A stretch of DNA of 64,000 nucleotides from a virus. The position numbers and the translations under genes were made by a program. Shown piece by piece: positions 25,556 through 32,935 of this stretch. How positions within the stretch are numbered: position 1 is the stretch's first letter; each line of letters opens with the position of its first letter. Where the stretch lies: the IMG/VR virus record IMGVR_UViG_3300018481_000019, positions 29,818 through 93,817 of that record. One strand, 5' to 3'. Below the pieces are notes generated by a model. The model saw only the letters and a program-made list of their open reading frames with translations, was not told the DNA's origin and did not search any database.

Positions 25556-25779
25556 ATCAATTTCGCCCTCTCTGCCAGCAACTTGTCTACGGCAACCTTG
25601 CGGGATTTGATTGCTCCGTTGGTCGGGCCTTGCCAATCACCGATGGTCAGTGAGTACGTCCAGGGCCAGCCGGTCAGTCGGGGAGTCGGGTTCTTTCCGA
25701 CCACGCCTAGCTCTTCGCCGGTATCCCCGTCTGTCACGACGTAGGTGTTGCCACCGAAGTTGTGGAGTTTGATGTTCAT
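25552..25779 (-). CDS. 75-aa hypothetical protein
   Basis: Starts MNIKLHNFGGNTYVVTDGD after AGGAGGT. A small beta-rich N-terminus, then a basic segment and helix. First gene behind the 25.8-kb promoter. Confidence 0.7.
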   Translation of the reverse strand: MNIKLHNFGGNTYVVTDGDTGEELGVVGKNPTPRLTGWPWTYSLTIGDWQGPTNGAIKSRKVAVDKLLAERAKLI

Positions 25780-25822
25780 AGGCGGACCTCCTGTCCTGTC
25801 TGTGTCTTGTCTGTCACTCAGA

Positions 25823-25850
25823 ATTATAGCGTCCTGAAATTGCAATGCAA
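25823..25850 (-). promoter_or_regulatory. Promoter: TTGCAT-N16-TATAAT
   Basis: Spacer contains AATTTCA; leader TCTGAGTGACAGACAAG, then AGGAGGT. It lies immediately after the Fic gene's stop and serves the three genes at 25.78-24.79 kb. Confidence 0.9.
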
Positions 25851-25852
25851 AC

Positions 25853-26329
25853 TCAGGACGCTACTTTCCAAAAGTCCGGTGGGACTGCGAGCCTGCGTGG
25901 AGCAAGCGCTCCCCGATGGGCATTCCAGAGGATTGCCCCGATTCGTCCGTTGCCGTCAGCGAACGGATGAATCTCTTGGAACCGCTTGTACCACTCGTCG
26001 GCGCTCAGGGTGTCCCAAGCATCGACCAGCAATTCGATCTGCCGGGGAACCTCCCGCCAGGAAACTCCCCTTTCAAATCTGTCACCGACCACGACATCGC
26101 GATTGCGATAGCCGATGGGGTCATTGGTGCGTGGCTCCACGATGCTCGCCAGTTTTTGAATCTTCTCGACTGTGGGCGGGAGCACAACATCGCTCCACTT
26201 CTCCCAATCAATGAACTCGTCGTAGGCGTAGCCCCAACCGGCGACCAACCAGGCGACCGACATCTCGCCGCTCTTCTGGCGCTCGCACTCGGCAGCGGCC
26301 CATTCGACAACGTCTTTCCATGCGTTCAT
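25853..26329 (-). CDS. Fic-domain protein
   Basis: 158 aa starting MNAWKDVVEWAAAE. The Fic active-site motif is complete: H-P-F-A-D-G-N-G-R (~120-128), preceded by a helix with W-D-T-L-S-A-D-E-W-Y-K-R-F-Q-E-I. Fic enzymes move AMP (or other phosphate-containing groups) onto proteins. No (S/T)xxxE(G/N) inhibitory helix was obvious, and no separate antitoxin was identified. As an early protein it could modify a host target; the real activity is unknown. Confidence 0.85.
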   Translation of the reverse strand: MNAWKDVVEWAAAECERQKSGEMSVAWLVAGWGYAYDEFIDWEKWSDVVLPPTVEKIQKLASIVEPRTNDPIGYRNRDVVVGDRFERGVSWREVPRQIELLVDAWDTLSADEWYKRFQEIHPFADGNGRIGAILWNAHRGALAPRRLAVPPDFWKVAS

Positions 26330-26547
26330 GTTTTCTCCCTTACGATTTGCCACGCCTCATATTCGATGGTGATTGGTTCGTCGGCGGCGAGAAAGTGCCG
26401 CATCAAATCTCGGGCGGGTCGATGATCGACCGCTATCCAAACCTTCGTGGCCCCGAGCAGATCATCTTCGATGCCCCGGTTGATTTCAAAAGTCCAGATG
26501 GTGCCGTGATCTTCGTACTTCCCGGTGAGTTCTCCGGCGAATGTCAT
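26326..26547 (-). CDS. 73-aa protein upstream of the Fic gene
   Basis: Starts MTFAGELTGKYEDHGTIW; ATGA overlap with the Fic gene. A small alpha/beta protein. Being coupled to Fic it could be a partner or inhibitor, but no inhibitory motif is evident. Confidence 0.65.
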   Translation of the reverse strand: MTFAGELTGKYEDHGTIWTFEINRGIEDDLLGATKVWIAVDHRPARDLMRHFLAADEPITIEYEAWQIVREKT

Positions 26548-26549
26548 GG

Positions 26550-26936
26550 TCACAATCCCTCCCGATCTGCGTATTCGACTTCCTCTTGGGTGTGCTCCAA
26601 GTCCCACGGACCCCAATGCCCGTAGGTGACGCAATTCAAAAACGCTTCCTGCGGTTCGTAGATCACGACTTCGTCCGGGTCGATTTTCCCGAGCTTGTAA
26701 TACATGACCTTGGGCATGGTGACTTCCCTGCCGTTCGATGGGTCGATCACAACCGGGATTGAAAAGCCGTCAATCTCTTCTGCGGTTTCGACCCAGGCGT
26801 GGATGAACCTCATGCCTTCGATGTCACCCTGCCCTGTCGGGTAGCCGTGGACGATCTGATAGCTGTCCTGCTCTTCCTTGGGCTTGTCCATGACGAACTT
26901 CACCGCTGCGTCGAAGCAGTCGCCGCCGGTAGCCAT
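26550..26936 (-). CDS. Conserved phage protein (RFIHAW type)
   Basis: 128 aa starting MATGGDCFDAAVKFVMD (TAATG overlap). The order D-C-F-D-A-A...I-V-H-G-Y-P-T-G-Q-G...M-R-F-I-H-A-W-V-E, with Cys, His and Asp in a papain-like sequence order, is a conserved phage/bacterial family. A cysteine-peptidase-like fold is possible; function unproven. Confidence 0.65.
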   Translation of the reverse strand: MATGGDCFDAAVKFVMDKPKEEQDSYQIVHGYPTGQGDIEGMRFIHAWVETAEEIDGFSIPVVIDPSNGREVTMPKVMYYKLGKIDPDEVVIYEPQEAFLNCVTYGHWGPWDLEHTQEEVEYADREGL

Positions 26937-27127
26937 TACCTCAGTCCCATTTCGTACAAGCACGATTCGCACGTCGGCAAGTCGGTGACTTCGGCGTACC
27001 GTGGGTCGGCAACTTCGTTGCATGGTGAGTAGCCGTAGGCCACATCGCTCACTGCGTTGCGCTCGCAATACTCAACGGGCGGCAGCTTCCAGACAACACC
27101 AGGGCTGCGCCAAGGTGGGGTGCTCAT
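26936..27127 (-). CDS. 63-aa Cys-containing protein
   Basis: Starts MSTPPWRSPGVVWKLPP; C at ~21 and ~36 and C-E-S-C (~53-56) suggest one zinc site. ATGA and TAATG overlaps at its ends. Confidence 0.6.
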   Translation of the reverse strand: MSTPPWRSPGVVWKLPPVEYCERNAVSDVAYGYSPCNEVADPRYAEVTDLPTCESCLYEMGLR

Positions 27128-27273
27128 TTGCCCTGCAATTCGTAGGTGACGACCAGCAAAGCAGCCATAGCTTCCCGAGCCTCACGGACCTTGCCGGTCT
27201 TGGTGCATTCGGTCCACTGGCGAACCAGGGCTTCCCGCTTGGTTCTGAGTTCCATTATCTGTCTTGATGTCAT
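27124..27273 (-). CDS. 49-aa helical small protein
   Basis: MTSRQIMELRTKREALVRQW and onward: a charged helical hairpin. It starts after GAAAGGGATGATGCCC behind a family promoter and overlaps the next gene as ATGA. Confidence 0.65.
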   Translation of the reverse strand: MTSRQIMELRTKREALVRQWTECTKTGKVREAREAMAALLVVTYELQGK

Positions 27274-27309
27274 GGGCATCATCCCTTTCTCTTGTCTGTG
27301 TCACTCACA

Positions 27310-27337
27310 ATTATAGCGTCGTGAAATTAGATTGCAA
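27310..27337 (-). promoter_or_regulatory. Promoter: TTGCAA-N16-TATAAT
   Basis: Spacer contains AATTTCA; leader TGTGAGTGACACAGACAAG. It overlaps the last codons of the upstream 80-aa gene and drives the genes at 27.27-25.85 kb, including Fic. Confidence 0.9.
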
Positions 27338-27569
27338 ATCCTTCGGGGGCGGACGGCGGCTTCTCGCCAGTCTCCGGGTGCTCTTTGGTGATGGTTCCCC
27401 AAGGGACGTAGAACGATTCCTCCGTTCCGTCGAGCACGACCAGTTTGTTGCGGCTCCCCTGTGTCGCGGTGATGAAGGTGGCGGAAGCGGTCACGCCCTC
27501 ATAAGTGACGAATATCCGGTCGCCCCTCCTGCACGTCGGGCCGAACTCAGGAATGGTGGTGGTGGTCAA
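27327..27569 (-). CDS. 80-aa beta-rich small protein
   Basis: TTG start overlapping the upstream stop (TTGA). Thr-rich start, C-R-R-G-D-R-I-F-V-T-Y-E and F-Y-V-P-W-G-T-I strands suggest a small beta-barrel. Its 3' end carries a promoter. Confidence 0.6.
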   Translation of the reverse strand: MTTTTIPEFGPTCRRGDRIFVTYEGVTASATFITATQGSRNKLVVLDGTEESFYVPWGTITKEHPETGEKPPSAPEGFAI

Positions 27570-27748
27570 GCGAACGCTCCGGCAGGGGCGAACGTGGGGA
27601 ACGACCGGCTCGCGGCGGAGGCAACGGCCCGGACACAAGAGACGCAGACGGTGACGACTGCTCCCCATCCGGTAGATGTTCGTGCGGTTTTGACTGTCTC
27701 AGTCGGTGGTTTGGGAGTGGCGCACTCGGCGCAAGTGGCTTCGCTCAT
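27566..27748 (-). CDS. 60-aa zinc-ribbon protein
   Basis: MSEATCAECATPKPPTE, with C-A-E-C (~6-9) and C-V-S-C (~35-38): a clear two-knuckle zinc ribbon. AGAAAGGACC upstream, behind its own promoter. Confidence 0.7.
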   Translation of the reverse strand: MSEATCAECATPKPPTETVKTARTSTGWGAVVTVCVSCVRAVASAASRSFPTFAPAGAFA

Positions 27749-27780
27749 GGCGGTCCTTTCTCTTGGGGGGAACACTCAGA

Positions 27781-27808
27781 ATTATAGCTTGGTGTAATTG
27801 CTATGCAA
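27781..27808 (-). promoter_or_regulatory. Promoter: TTGCAT-N16-TATAAT
   Basis: Spacer contains AATTACA; leader TCTGAGTGTTCC. It stands between a terminator and the zinc-ribbon gene, so it begins a new transcription unit. Confidence 0.9.
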
Positions 27809-27858
27809 TTCTGATTAGTGGAAAATTTCCCACTCTTGGTAAGGACCGTTTTGAGAAC

Positions 27859-27903
27859 GAAGAAACCCCCCGGAGGTTGGCAGACCAGGCGGGGGGTTTC
27901 TTC
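27859..27903. terminator. Terminator ending the upstream leftward unit
   Basis: Perfect 14-bp stem GAAGAAACCCCCCG / CGGGGGGTTTCTTC around a 17-base loop. Ends transcription from the genes at 28-29.9 kb and insulates the next promoter. Confidence 0.85.
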
Positions 27904-27920
27904 CGTCGTGCGTCGAGAGG

Positions 27921-28217
27921 TTAGCCGGTTTCGGCGGGCTTGCGCTCTCGGAGTGCTTCGATGTGTGAGATTGCGATTTGCTCGGCAGTGACTTGCTTCA
28001 CTTCTCCGTAGCGATAGAGCCACGCCTCCTGAGCCGCTTCCTTCCACTCTTCCTTGTAGATGGATAGAATGTCGAGCAGATGGTCAAGGTCGAGTGCCGC
28101 CGTCTCTCGGTACTTGTCACGGAAGTAGTTCTGTTCCTCCCACCGACCCTTACCAAACCGTCTGTCGAAGCAATCCTTCGCCAGCGCTTCGATCAGCTTT
28201 TCACGAAGCTCGCTCAT
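27921..28217 (-). CDS. 98-aa helical protein
   Basis: MSELREKLIEALAKDCFDRR: all-alpha and charged, with Trp/Tyr-rich middle (YFRDKYRETAALDLDHLLDI). Not recognised. Last gene before the 27.9-kb terminator. Confidence 0.7.
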   Translation of the reverse strand: MSELREKLIEALAKDCFDRRFGKGRWEEQNYFRDKYRETAALDLDHLLDILSIYKEEWKEAAQEAWLYRYGEVKQVTAEQIAISHIEALRERKPAETG

Positions 28218-28332
28218 AGTGCATCTCCATCTCGGTCAAGTCGATTTCGTGGTCGTGACCCTGGCAGACCCAACGGTCGTGGGTGCCGCCGTCCTCAGTG
28301 ATTTTCCAGCATGTGTTGTTGTCTTCGCTCAT
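28201..28332 (-). CDS. 43-aa acidic protein
   Basis: MSEDNNTCWKITEDGGTHDR and onward; contains Cys and His (WVCQGHDHEID). ATGA overlap with the upstream gene; it overlaps the downstream gene by 17 bases. Confidence 0.55.
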   Translation of the reverse strand: MSEDNNTCWKITEDGGTHDRWVCQGHDHEIDLTEMEMHYERAS

Positions 28333-28568
28333 GTCTTCTCTCTTTCTTTTTGAAAACCGCCCACTATGGGAATGGGCGTTCCGTCTCTGGATTTGACCCG
28401 AGACAAGTGATACTCCCCGCACTGGTCACAGACGTAGCTATGGAGTAGCCACCCATGTTCCTCCTGTTTTCGGAGGCGGGCCTGTTCCGCCATGTGCTCG
28501 GTGGGGTAGTGATTCTTGGTTCTGCATGACTGCGTTCTGAATCTTGGCGGTATCAAGAGCAACCTCAT
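28329..28568 (-). CDS. Small zinc-finger protein
   Basis: 79 aa. The pattern C-R-T-K-N-H-Y-P-T-E...A followed by Y-V-C-D-Q-C-G-E-Y-H-L-S is a common actinophage zinc protein: an early Cys/His, then CxxC and HL. Probably binds nucleic acid. Confidence 0.7.
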   Translation of the reverse strand: MRLLLIPPRFRTQSCRTKNHYPTEHMAEQARLRKQEEHGWLLHSYVCDQCGEYHLSRVKSRDGTPIPIVGGFQKEREKT

Positions 28569-28569
28569 T

Positions 28570-28857
28570 TCAGAGAACTTTCATTTCGTGAGTCAACACA
28601 ATCGGTCGGTATGTCACTTTGTAGTGGGTGTGGTGTTCTCGGCAGTCTCCATCGCAAAGTCTTTCGACTGACTTGTAAGCGAGATTCCCGTCCGATGCAA
28701 GGTTGAGAACCATTGCGTAATTCTGAGCATGGTCTTCGTCAAAGAACTCAGCGATGGGACATTCGCCCTCCGTGGTGTTGTGCTCGGACATCGGCTTGTC
28801 GTGAAGCGTCACGACCCACCCACCGATCAGATCATTGGATTGGGCGTAGTAGGTCAC
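28570..28857 (-). CDS. 95-aa Cys/His-rich protein
   Basis: GTG start overlapping the upstream stop (GTGA). C-D-G-D-C-R-E-H-H-T-H-Y (~68-80) suggests metal binding at a beta-hairpin. Not recognised. Confidence 0.6.
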   Translation of the reverse strand: MTYYAQSNDLIGGWVVTLHDKPMSEHNTTEGECPIAEFFDEDHAQNYAMVLNLASDGNLAYKSVERLCDGDCREHHTHYKVTYRPIVLTHEMKVL

Positions 28858-29024
28858 TCTTCCTCCAAGGTGAGCTTCACCGTCTCACCGGGAACGAGAG
28901 GGCGCATCACCGCCACCGGAACCCCGGCGTGATAGATGATGAACGACTCCCCGGCTTTGAGCCGGTCCATGTATTCCTTGCCCTTGCGTGAGAGCAGGGA
29001 CCAATTGGCGTAGGTGAGGTTCAT
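28854..29024 (-). CDS. 56-aa Phd-like small protein
   Basis: MNLTYANWSLLSRKGKEYMD and onward. The pattern Y-M-D-R-L-K-A-G-E-S-F-I-I-Y-H-A-G-V-P-V-A-V-M-R-P resembles the N-terminal half of Phd/YefM antitoxins. No neighbouring toxin pairs with it obviously, so the label is tentative. ATGA overlap upstream. Confidence 0.6.
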   Translation of the reverse strand: MNLTYANWSLLSRKGKEYMDRLKAGESFIIYHAGVPVAVMRPLVPGETVKLTLEEE

Positions 29025-29380
29025 TCCTCTTCACCGCCTCCGCCGGTCACGGCATTGATCGCGTCGATCATGGCATCAACCCGAGCCACATCATCGGCAT
29101 TGAGAGTTTGCAGGGAAGTGAATATCGGCATCCCGTTGATTCCTCTCGGACCCGCCTTGTGCATCCATTCAAAAATCATGCCGTGCGACCCGCCCTCTTC
29201 GGTCGGCTCCAAGAGCTTGACCAAGTCGTCAATGGCGGGCTTGTCCATGAAGGCGAGCGGCATGAACACCATCGTCATTAGATTCGGGTCAGGAAGCATC
29301 CGGTCACAGAACACCGAGCCGGACATCAGGCCGAGAGCGATGTCACGGATTGACTTGTCGCTTTTTGAAACGTAGGTCAT
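29021..29380 (-). CDS. 119-aa hypothetical protein
   Basis: MTYVSKSDKSIRDIALGLMS and onward; Met-rich alpha/beta with a poly-Gly, poly-Glu end. ATGA overlaps on both sides. Not recognised. Confidence 0.65.
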   Translation of the reverse strand: MTYVSKSDKSIRDIALGLMSGSVFCDRMLPDPNLMTMVFMPLAFMDKPAIDDLVKLLEPTEEGGSHGMIFEWMHKAGPRGINGMPIFTSLQTLNADDVARVDAMIDAINAVTGGGGEEE

Positions 29381-29583
29381 TCGTGCCACGCTTCCTTGAT
29401 CTTGCTCCAAGCGTTCTCCATCGCTCGTCCGACCGCCGTGTCACGGCGACTCGGCGCTGTGATTTGCTCGTAGGTGTCGGTCTGCCAATGGCTGATCGCT
29501 TCACCAAGAGCTTTGAACTGTGGCTCGGTCAGAGTGATGGTGATGGTCCGCTGCTTGCGTCGAGTCGGTGGTGCAATTTTCAT
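29377..29583 (-). CDS. 68-aa helical basic protein
   Basis: MKIAPPTRRKQRTITITLTE and onward; a beta-strand (ITITLTEPQFKALGEAI) followed by helix resembles ribbon-helix-helix proteins, so DNA binding is possible. Confidence 0.6.
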   Translation of the reverse strand: MKIAPPTRRKQRTITITLTEPQFKALGEAISHWQTDTYEQITAPSRRDTAVGRAMENAWSKIKEAWHE

Positions 29584-29855
29584 GGCACGACCCTGTCGAA
29601 TTCCTCTGGCAGTTCCAGAACCAAGTATCTCTTTAGAGCGTTTCTCTTGTTCGGCTCATAGTCGAGCACGTCCCATTCCCAACCGCCGTGCTCGTCCTTG
29701 AAGTCGATGGTCTTCTCCCCGACGACTTGACCGCCAAGGCTCTCGGCCACGGCGACGATGTCGAAGATGGTGGTGGGTCGTCCGTAGAACATGGCATCGG
29801 CTTCGACACCGGCTCGCAGTTCGTGGATAGTTTTGACTGTGTCTTTCGGTTTCAT
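29580..29855 (-). CDS. 91-aa hypothetical protein
   Basis: MKPKDTVKTIHELRAGVEAD and onward; alpha/beta, with W-E-W-D-V-L-D-Y near the middle, ending in D-R-V-V-P. ATGA overlaps both ends. Confidence 0.6.
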   Translation of the reverse strand: MKPKDTVKTIHELRAGVEADAMFYGRPTTIFDIVAVAESLGGQVVGEKTIDFKDEHGGWEWDVLDYEPNKRNALKRYLVLELPEEFDRVVP

Positions 29856-29947
29856 AGGTGCCTCTCTTTGATTAGGTATCTCAATCCGGCTCCGAGATGT
29901 GCGAGCAGATGCCACACACCACGGACCAAGTCTCGGAGGAATTTCAT
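29852..29947 (-). CDS. 31-aa amphipathic peptide
   Basis: MKFLRDLVRGVWHLLAHLGA then GLRYLIKERHL. A cationic amphipathic helix; ATGA overlaps with the helicase gene and the next gene. Possibly membrane-active or an assembly peptide. Confidence 0.5.
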   Translation of the reverse strand: MKFLRDLVRGVWHLLAHLGAGLRYLIKERHL

Positions 29948-31710
29948 TTTGAAAGCATCTCCATCAAGTCCTTGTCTCGCAAGACTTCCTGCGCTCGTTT
30001 TTCCTTCGATGAAAGTCGGGCCAACTGGCCTTCCTCCACCGTATCTTCGACCAAGTAGTCAACGTACCGAACGGTTTCGTGCTTCTCGGAGCCGATTCGA
30101 TGCACCCGATCTTCGGCTTGGGTGTGGACCGTGTAACTCCACGACCGGACCAGGCGGACCATCGTGCTCGCTGCGGTGAGCGTGATTCCCTCACCCCCGG
30201 CTCGGGTCAGGAGGATGAACGGGACTTCGCCTTTTTGAAAGGACTCCATCGCCGCTTCCCGATCTTCCCCGGTGACATCGCCGGTAATCATGGTGTAGCC
30301 GATCTTGGCCTTGGTCATGGCTCCGGCGGCTAGCTCCAAGAGCTTGCGGGAGTCCGAGAACACGACGACTTGCTGCCCGTCATAATCCCCGTCGAGCACG
30401 TCTTCCATGAACGAATCGACCTTCGGTGAGTTCTTCGCGTCCATGTGGAAGACACCCTCTGTGTCGATGTGACCGGCGGCGTTGGCGATCTGCACCAAGC
30501 GACCGGCCTTTTCCAAAACCGAGCCGACGGCAATCACGTCTTCCCCGTCCAGTGTCGATGCGAACATTCGCTTTTCGACATCGTCGTACAGCTTGCGGTG
30601 CTTCGCCGGGAGCGTGACCCATCTCGTCTCGTAAATTTTCTCGGGAAGGAAGGGCAGTGCCGCTTCCTTGGTGATACGGCGAGAGCGAGCGTCAAGGTTC
30701 CCAAAGAACTCGTCGGCCCGTCCGGGGTTGATGCCAAGGATTTCCCGAGCGCCCCAATAGTTGAACGTGACATTGCAGTACCGCTCTATGAATCCGGTCT
30801 TCACCGGGTACTCGTCGGGTGCGATGAAGCGGAGCAGGGACCAAAGGTCTTCCGGCGTGTCCTGAATCGGGGTGCCGGTCAGACCGATGATGTTGTCCGC
30901 TTCCTTGGCGAGATGCCACAGCGCCCGAGTCCGCTTCGACTTCGGGTTCTTGATGCGGTGAGCTTCGTCAGCGATCAGAGTTTTGAAAGCGATCTTCTGC
31001 AACGGGCCGTCGGTCTTCTCGGCCTCCGTCAGCTTCACCGTCGGGAAGGGAGCGTGACGGCTCCGCAAGCGGGCGGTGTCATAAGAGATGATGTAGAAAT
31101 CGGCAATCTCAGCGAGCAGGGCATCGACCACCATCGGGCTTCCTTCCACGATCTGCACGGTGGCACCGGGGAAGAATCCTTTGATTTCAGTACGCCATGT
31201 TCGGAGCATGGACTTGGGAGCCACGATCAGAACCGGGAAGATGTCTTTGCCGTCCGTGGCGGACTCCCCGGCGAGAGCGGACAGGCCAGCTAGAGCAGTA
31301 CGGGACTTGCCCGCTCCCGTCTCGTCAAAGAACAAGTAGCGACCGGCGACTCGGATTAGCTCGGCACCAACCTTCTGATACGGGTACAACTCAGCGAATC
31401 CAGGTAGTGTCAAATCTTCGATGTGTGCGGGCGGTTCCTCAATGAGACTGCGAAGTGCGCGGAGATACGCCTTAGTTGCGCCGGTTTTCTTGCCCCATGC
31501 GGTGAGCACGTCACCAAGAACAAGGTCAGCGCCGAACTCTTCACGGAGCGCAAGTGCGGAGGGCCATGAGAGCGGGACGGTCCAGACTCGGTTGTCGGCA
31601 TCCCACTTGGCACCGGGAACAGCCTTGACACTTTCTTTGAGTCTGAAATCCGTTTCTACGACGATGCGACCGGGATGGGAGTCTCGGTAGATTTCAGCTT
31701 TGGTCTTCAT
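29944..31710 (-). CDS. SNF2-family DNA helicase/translocase
   Basis: 588 aa. N-terminal HARP-like domain (F-R-L-K-E-S-V-K-A-V-P-G-A-K-W-D; ~22-75), then SNF2 motifs: I F-D-E-T-G-A-G-K-S-R-T (~129), II I-A-D-E-A-H-R (~245), III G-L-T-G-T-P-I-Q-D, and V/VI I-L-L-T-R-A-G-G-E-G-I...Q-A-E-D-R-V-H-R-I-G. Such SMARCAL1-like helicases are common in phage replication modules and remodel or anneal DNA at forks. Confidence 0.9.
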   Translation of the reverse strand: MKTKAEIYRDSHPGRIVVETDFRLKESVKAVPGAKWDADNRVWTVPLSWPSALALREEFGADLVLGDVLTAWGKKTGATKAYLRALRSLIEEPPAHIEDLTLPGFAELYPYQKVGAELIRVAGRYLFFDETGAGKSRTALAGLSALAGESATDGKDIFPVLIVAPKSMLRTWRTEIKGFFPGATVQIVEGSPMVVDALLAEIADFYIISYDTARLRSRHAPFPTVKLTEAEKTDGPLQKIAFKTLIADEAHRIKNPKSKRTRALWHLAKEADNIIGLTGTPIQDTPEDLWSLLRFIAPDEYPVKTGFIERYCNVTFNYWGAREILGINPGRADEFFGNLDARSRRITKEAALPFLPEKIYETRWVTLPAKHRKLYDDVEKRMFASTLDGEDVIAVGSVLEKAGRLVQIANAAGHIDTEGVFHMDAKNSPKVDSFMEDVLDGDYDGQQVVVFSDSRKLLELAAGAMTKAKIGYTMITGDVTGEDREAAMESFQKGEVPFILLTRAGGEGITLTAASTMVRLVRSWSYTVHTQAEDRVHRIGSEKHETVRYVDYLVEDTVEEGQLARLSSKEKRAQEVLRDKDLMEMLSK

Positions 31711-31864
31711 CGTTTCTCATTTCCACACTGACTACTTCGACAATGTTCTCCCGTTGTCTGTCTCGGGCATACGCCTTGGCTCGCATCTCAGCGACCCGCC
31801 CATCGAAAACGCGTTCGATCAACTCGTCTCCCTTGCGAACGGTGACTACCCACTCAGCTTGCAT
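31694..31864 (-). CDS. 56-aa hypothetical protein
   Basis: MQAEWVVTVRKGDELIERVF and onward; beta-strand then basic helix (RAKAYARDRQREN). It overlaps the start of the helicase gene and the end of the upstream gene; AAGAGAGG is upstream. Confidence 0.6.
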   Translation of the reverse strand: MQAEWVVTVRKGDELIERVFDGRVAEMRAKAYARDRQRENIVEVVSVEMRNDEDQS

Positions 31865-32030
31865 CGGGCCTCTCTTCCTCATAGCCGTCGAACCAACCAT
31901 CGCCTGCGGTGTCTTCCCGACGGCAGTGGGTTTGGGCCTCTTCCAGAGTCAGGCCGGTGGCAACGACCTCAGCCTTGCCAGCTTCGTCCCGTCGGAATCG
32001 AATGATTTTGTATGTCTTGTCTGTGCTCAT
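31854..32030 (-). CDS. Conserved actinophage small protein (GLTLEEAQ type), leaderless
   Basis: 58 aa. Y-K-I-I-R-F-R-R-D...G-L-T-L-E-E-A-Q-T-H-C-R-R-E-D-T, then G-W-F-D-G-Y-E-E, is a widespread small actinophage family of unknown role. Its ATG lies 7 bases after TATAAT, so the mRNA is predicted to be leaderless, a mode common in Actinobacteria. Confidence 0.8.
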   Translation of the reverse strand: MSTDKTYKIIRFRRDEAGKAEVVATGLTLEEAQTHCRREDTAGDGWFDGYEEERPDAS

Positions 32031-32037
32031 GTGTCTG

Positions 32038-32065
32038 ATTATAACGGGCTGTAATTGTTATGCAA
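32038..32065 (-). promoter_or_regulatory. Promoter: TTGCAT-N16-TATAAT, leaderless start
   Basis: Spacer contains AATTACA. The ruvC stop (TAA at 32058) overlaps the -35. Transcription is predicted to begin at or next to the ATG of the 58-aa gene. Confidence 0.9.
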
Positions 32066-32465
32066 GTCTCATTCTGCGTTCGGCTAGTAGGGCGTGGCGG
32101 AGGGCATCCCGAGCATGGGGTCCGGTCACGGATCGGAACAGGCCAAGCTCGCGGAGATGCTCATTGGTGAAGGCATTCTTGGCATCGGCGGCGGGTTGCA
32201 GAGTGAAGGGAATCCGCCAGCGATGCGATAGGTACATGGCGATACCGGTCACGTACAGTGCCTCCGGTTGCCGACTCAGTTTCACCGACCGTGCGGTAAT
32301 GAAGTAACGCTCTATGGCAACGGCATCGGCTCTTGGCATGAAGCCTTCCAAAATTCCGTCACCGAGCAGTTCATCAAAGGTCAGTTCGGTGTAGTCGAGC
32401 ACTCGGCTGTGTTCGACTAGACAGAGTCCGGTGGTGCCGCCGGGGTCGATGCCAAGCGTTCTCAC
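32058..32465 (-). CDS. RuvC-like Holliday junction resolvase
   Basis: 135 aa from GTG 32465 (GTGA overlap with the HNH stop). RNase H-fold motifs: L-G-I-D-P-G-G-T-T-G (first Asp), A-I-E-R-Y-F (Glu) and H-A-R-D-A-L-R-H-A-L (final Asp). It would resolve recombination junctions before packaging. Confidence 0.85.
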   Translation of the reverse strand: MRTLGIDPGGTTGLCLVEHSRVLDYTELTFDELLGDGILEGFMPRADAVAIERYFITARSVKLSRQPEALYVTGIAMYLSHRWRIPFTLQPAADAKNAFTNEHLRELGLFRSVTGPHARDALRHALLAERRMRLA

Positions 32466-32935
32466 CGACGGTTGGCCCGCTGCTCCGTCGGTGTCGCCCA
32501 CCGGCAGTTCCCAGGCTCGTAGTTGCCGTTGGGGTCAATGCGATCAAGTGAGTAGTAGGCCACTCGGCTTGTCCAGTCTTCGGGACTAGGCGGACGTTCA
32601 CCAACATCAGCGATGAAGTTTTTGAATCCACCATGCCCTAACCAATGTTCGCTCACTCTGATCCCGCGACCGCCGTAGTCCATGAAGTCCTTGATGTTTG
32701 GATTGAGGCATCGGTCGAGCATCGCCCGATAGACCCGATAGAGAGGATGGTTGTTCTCAGGGGAGTTGCACTTGCTACTTGCTCCATTCCTCAAATTGTC
32801 CGCAAAGACAATTACAGAGTTTCCGCATTCACACCGGCACAGCCACCGAACCTTGTGATACTTCCCACCATTCTCCGCTCTGGTTATCGCAGTCAATCGT
32901 CCAAACTTTTGCCCGGTCAGATCATTGACTCTCAT
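32462..32935 (-). CDS. AP2/HNH homing endonuclease-like protein
   Basis: 157 aa. N-terminal D-L-T-G-Q-K-F-G-R-L and C-R-C-E-C-G-N zinc module (~33-40); middle H-P-L-Y-R-V-Y-R-A-M-L-D-R-C-L-N-P-N and Y-G-G-R-G-I-R-V; C-terminal S-L-D-R-I-D-P-N-G-N-Y-E-P-G-N-C-R-W-A-T. This is the usual layout of free-standing HNH/AP2 endonucleases of phages. Its place between polA and ruvC suggests insertion by homing. Confidence 0.85.
   Translation of the reverse strand: MRVNDLTGQKFGRLTAITRAENGGKYHKVRWLCRCECGNSVIVFADNLRNGASSKCNSPENNHPLYRVYRAMLDRCLNPNIKDFMDYGGRGIRVSEHWLGHGGFKNFIADVGERPPSPEDWTSRVAYYSLDRIDPNGNYEPGNCRWATPTEQRANRR

Noticed and set aside
28854-29024. Complete toxin-antitoxin pair from the Phd-like gene.
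   Set aside because: No Doc or RelE-type neighbour; the Fic gene is 2.5 kb away in another unit.
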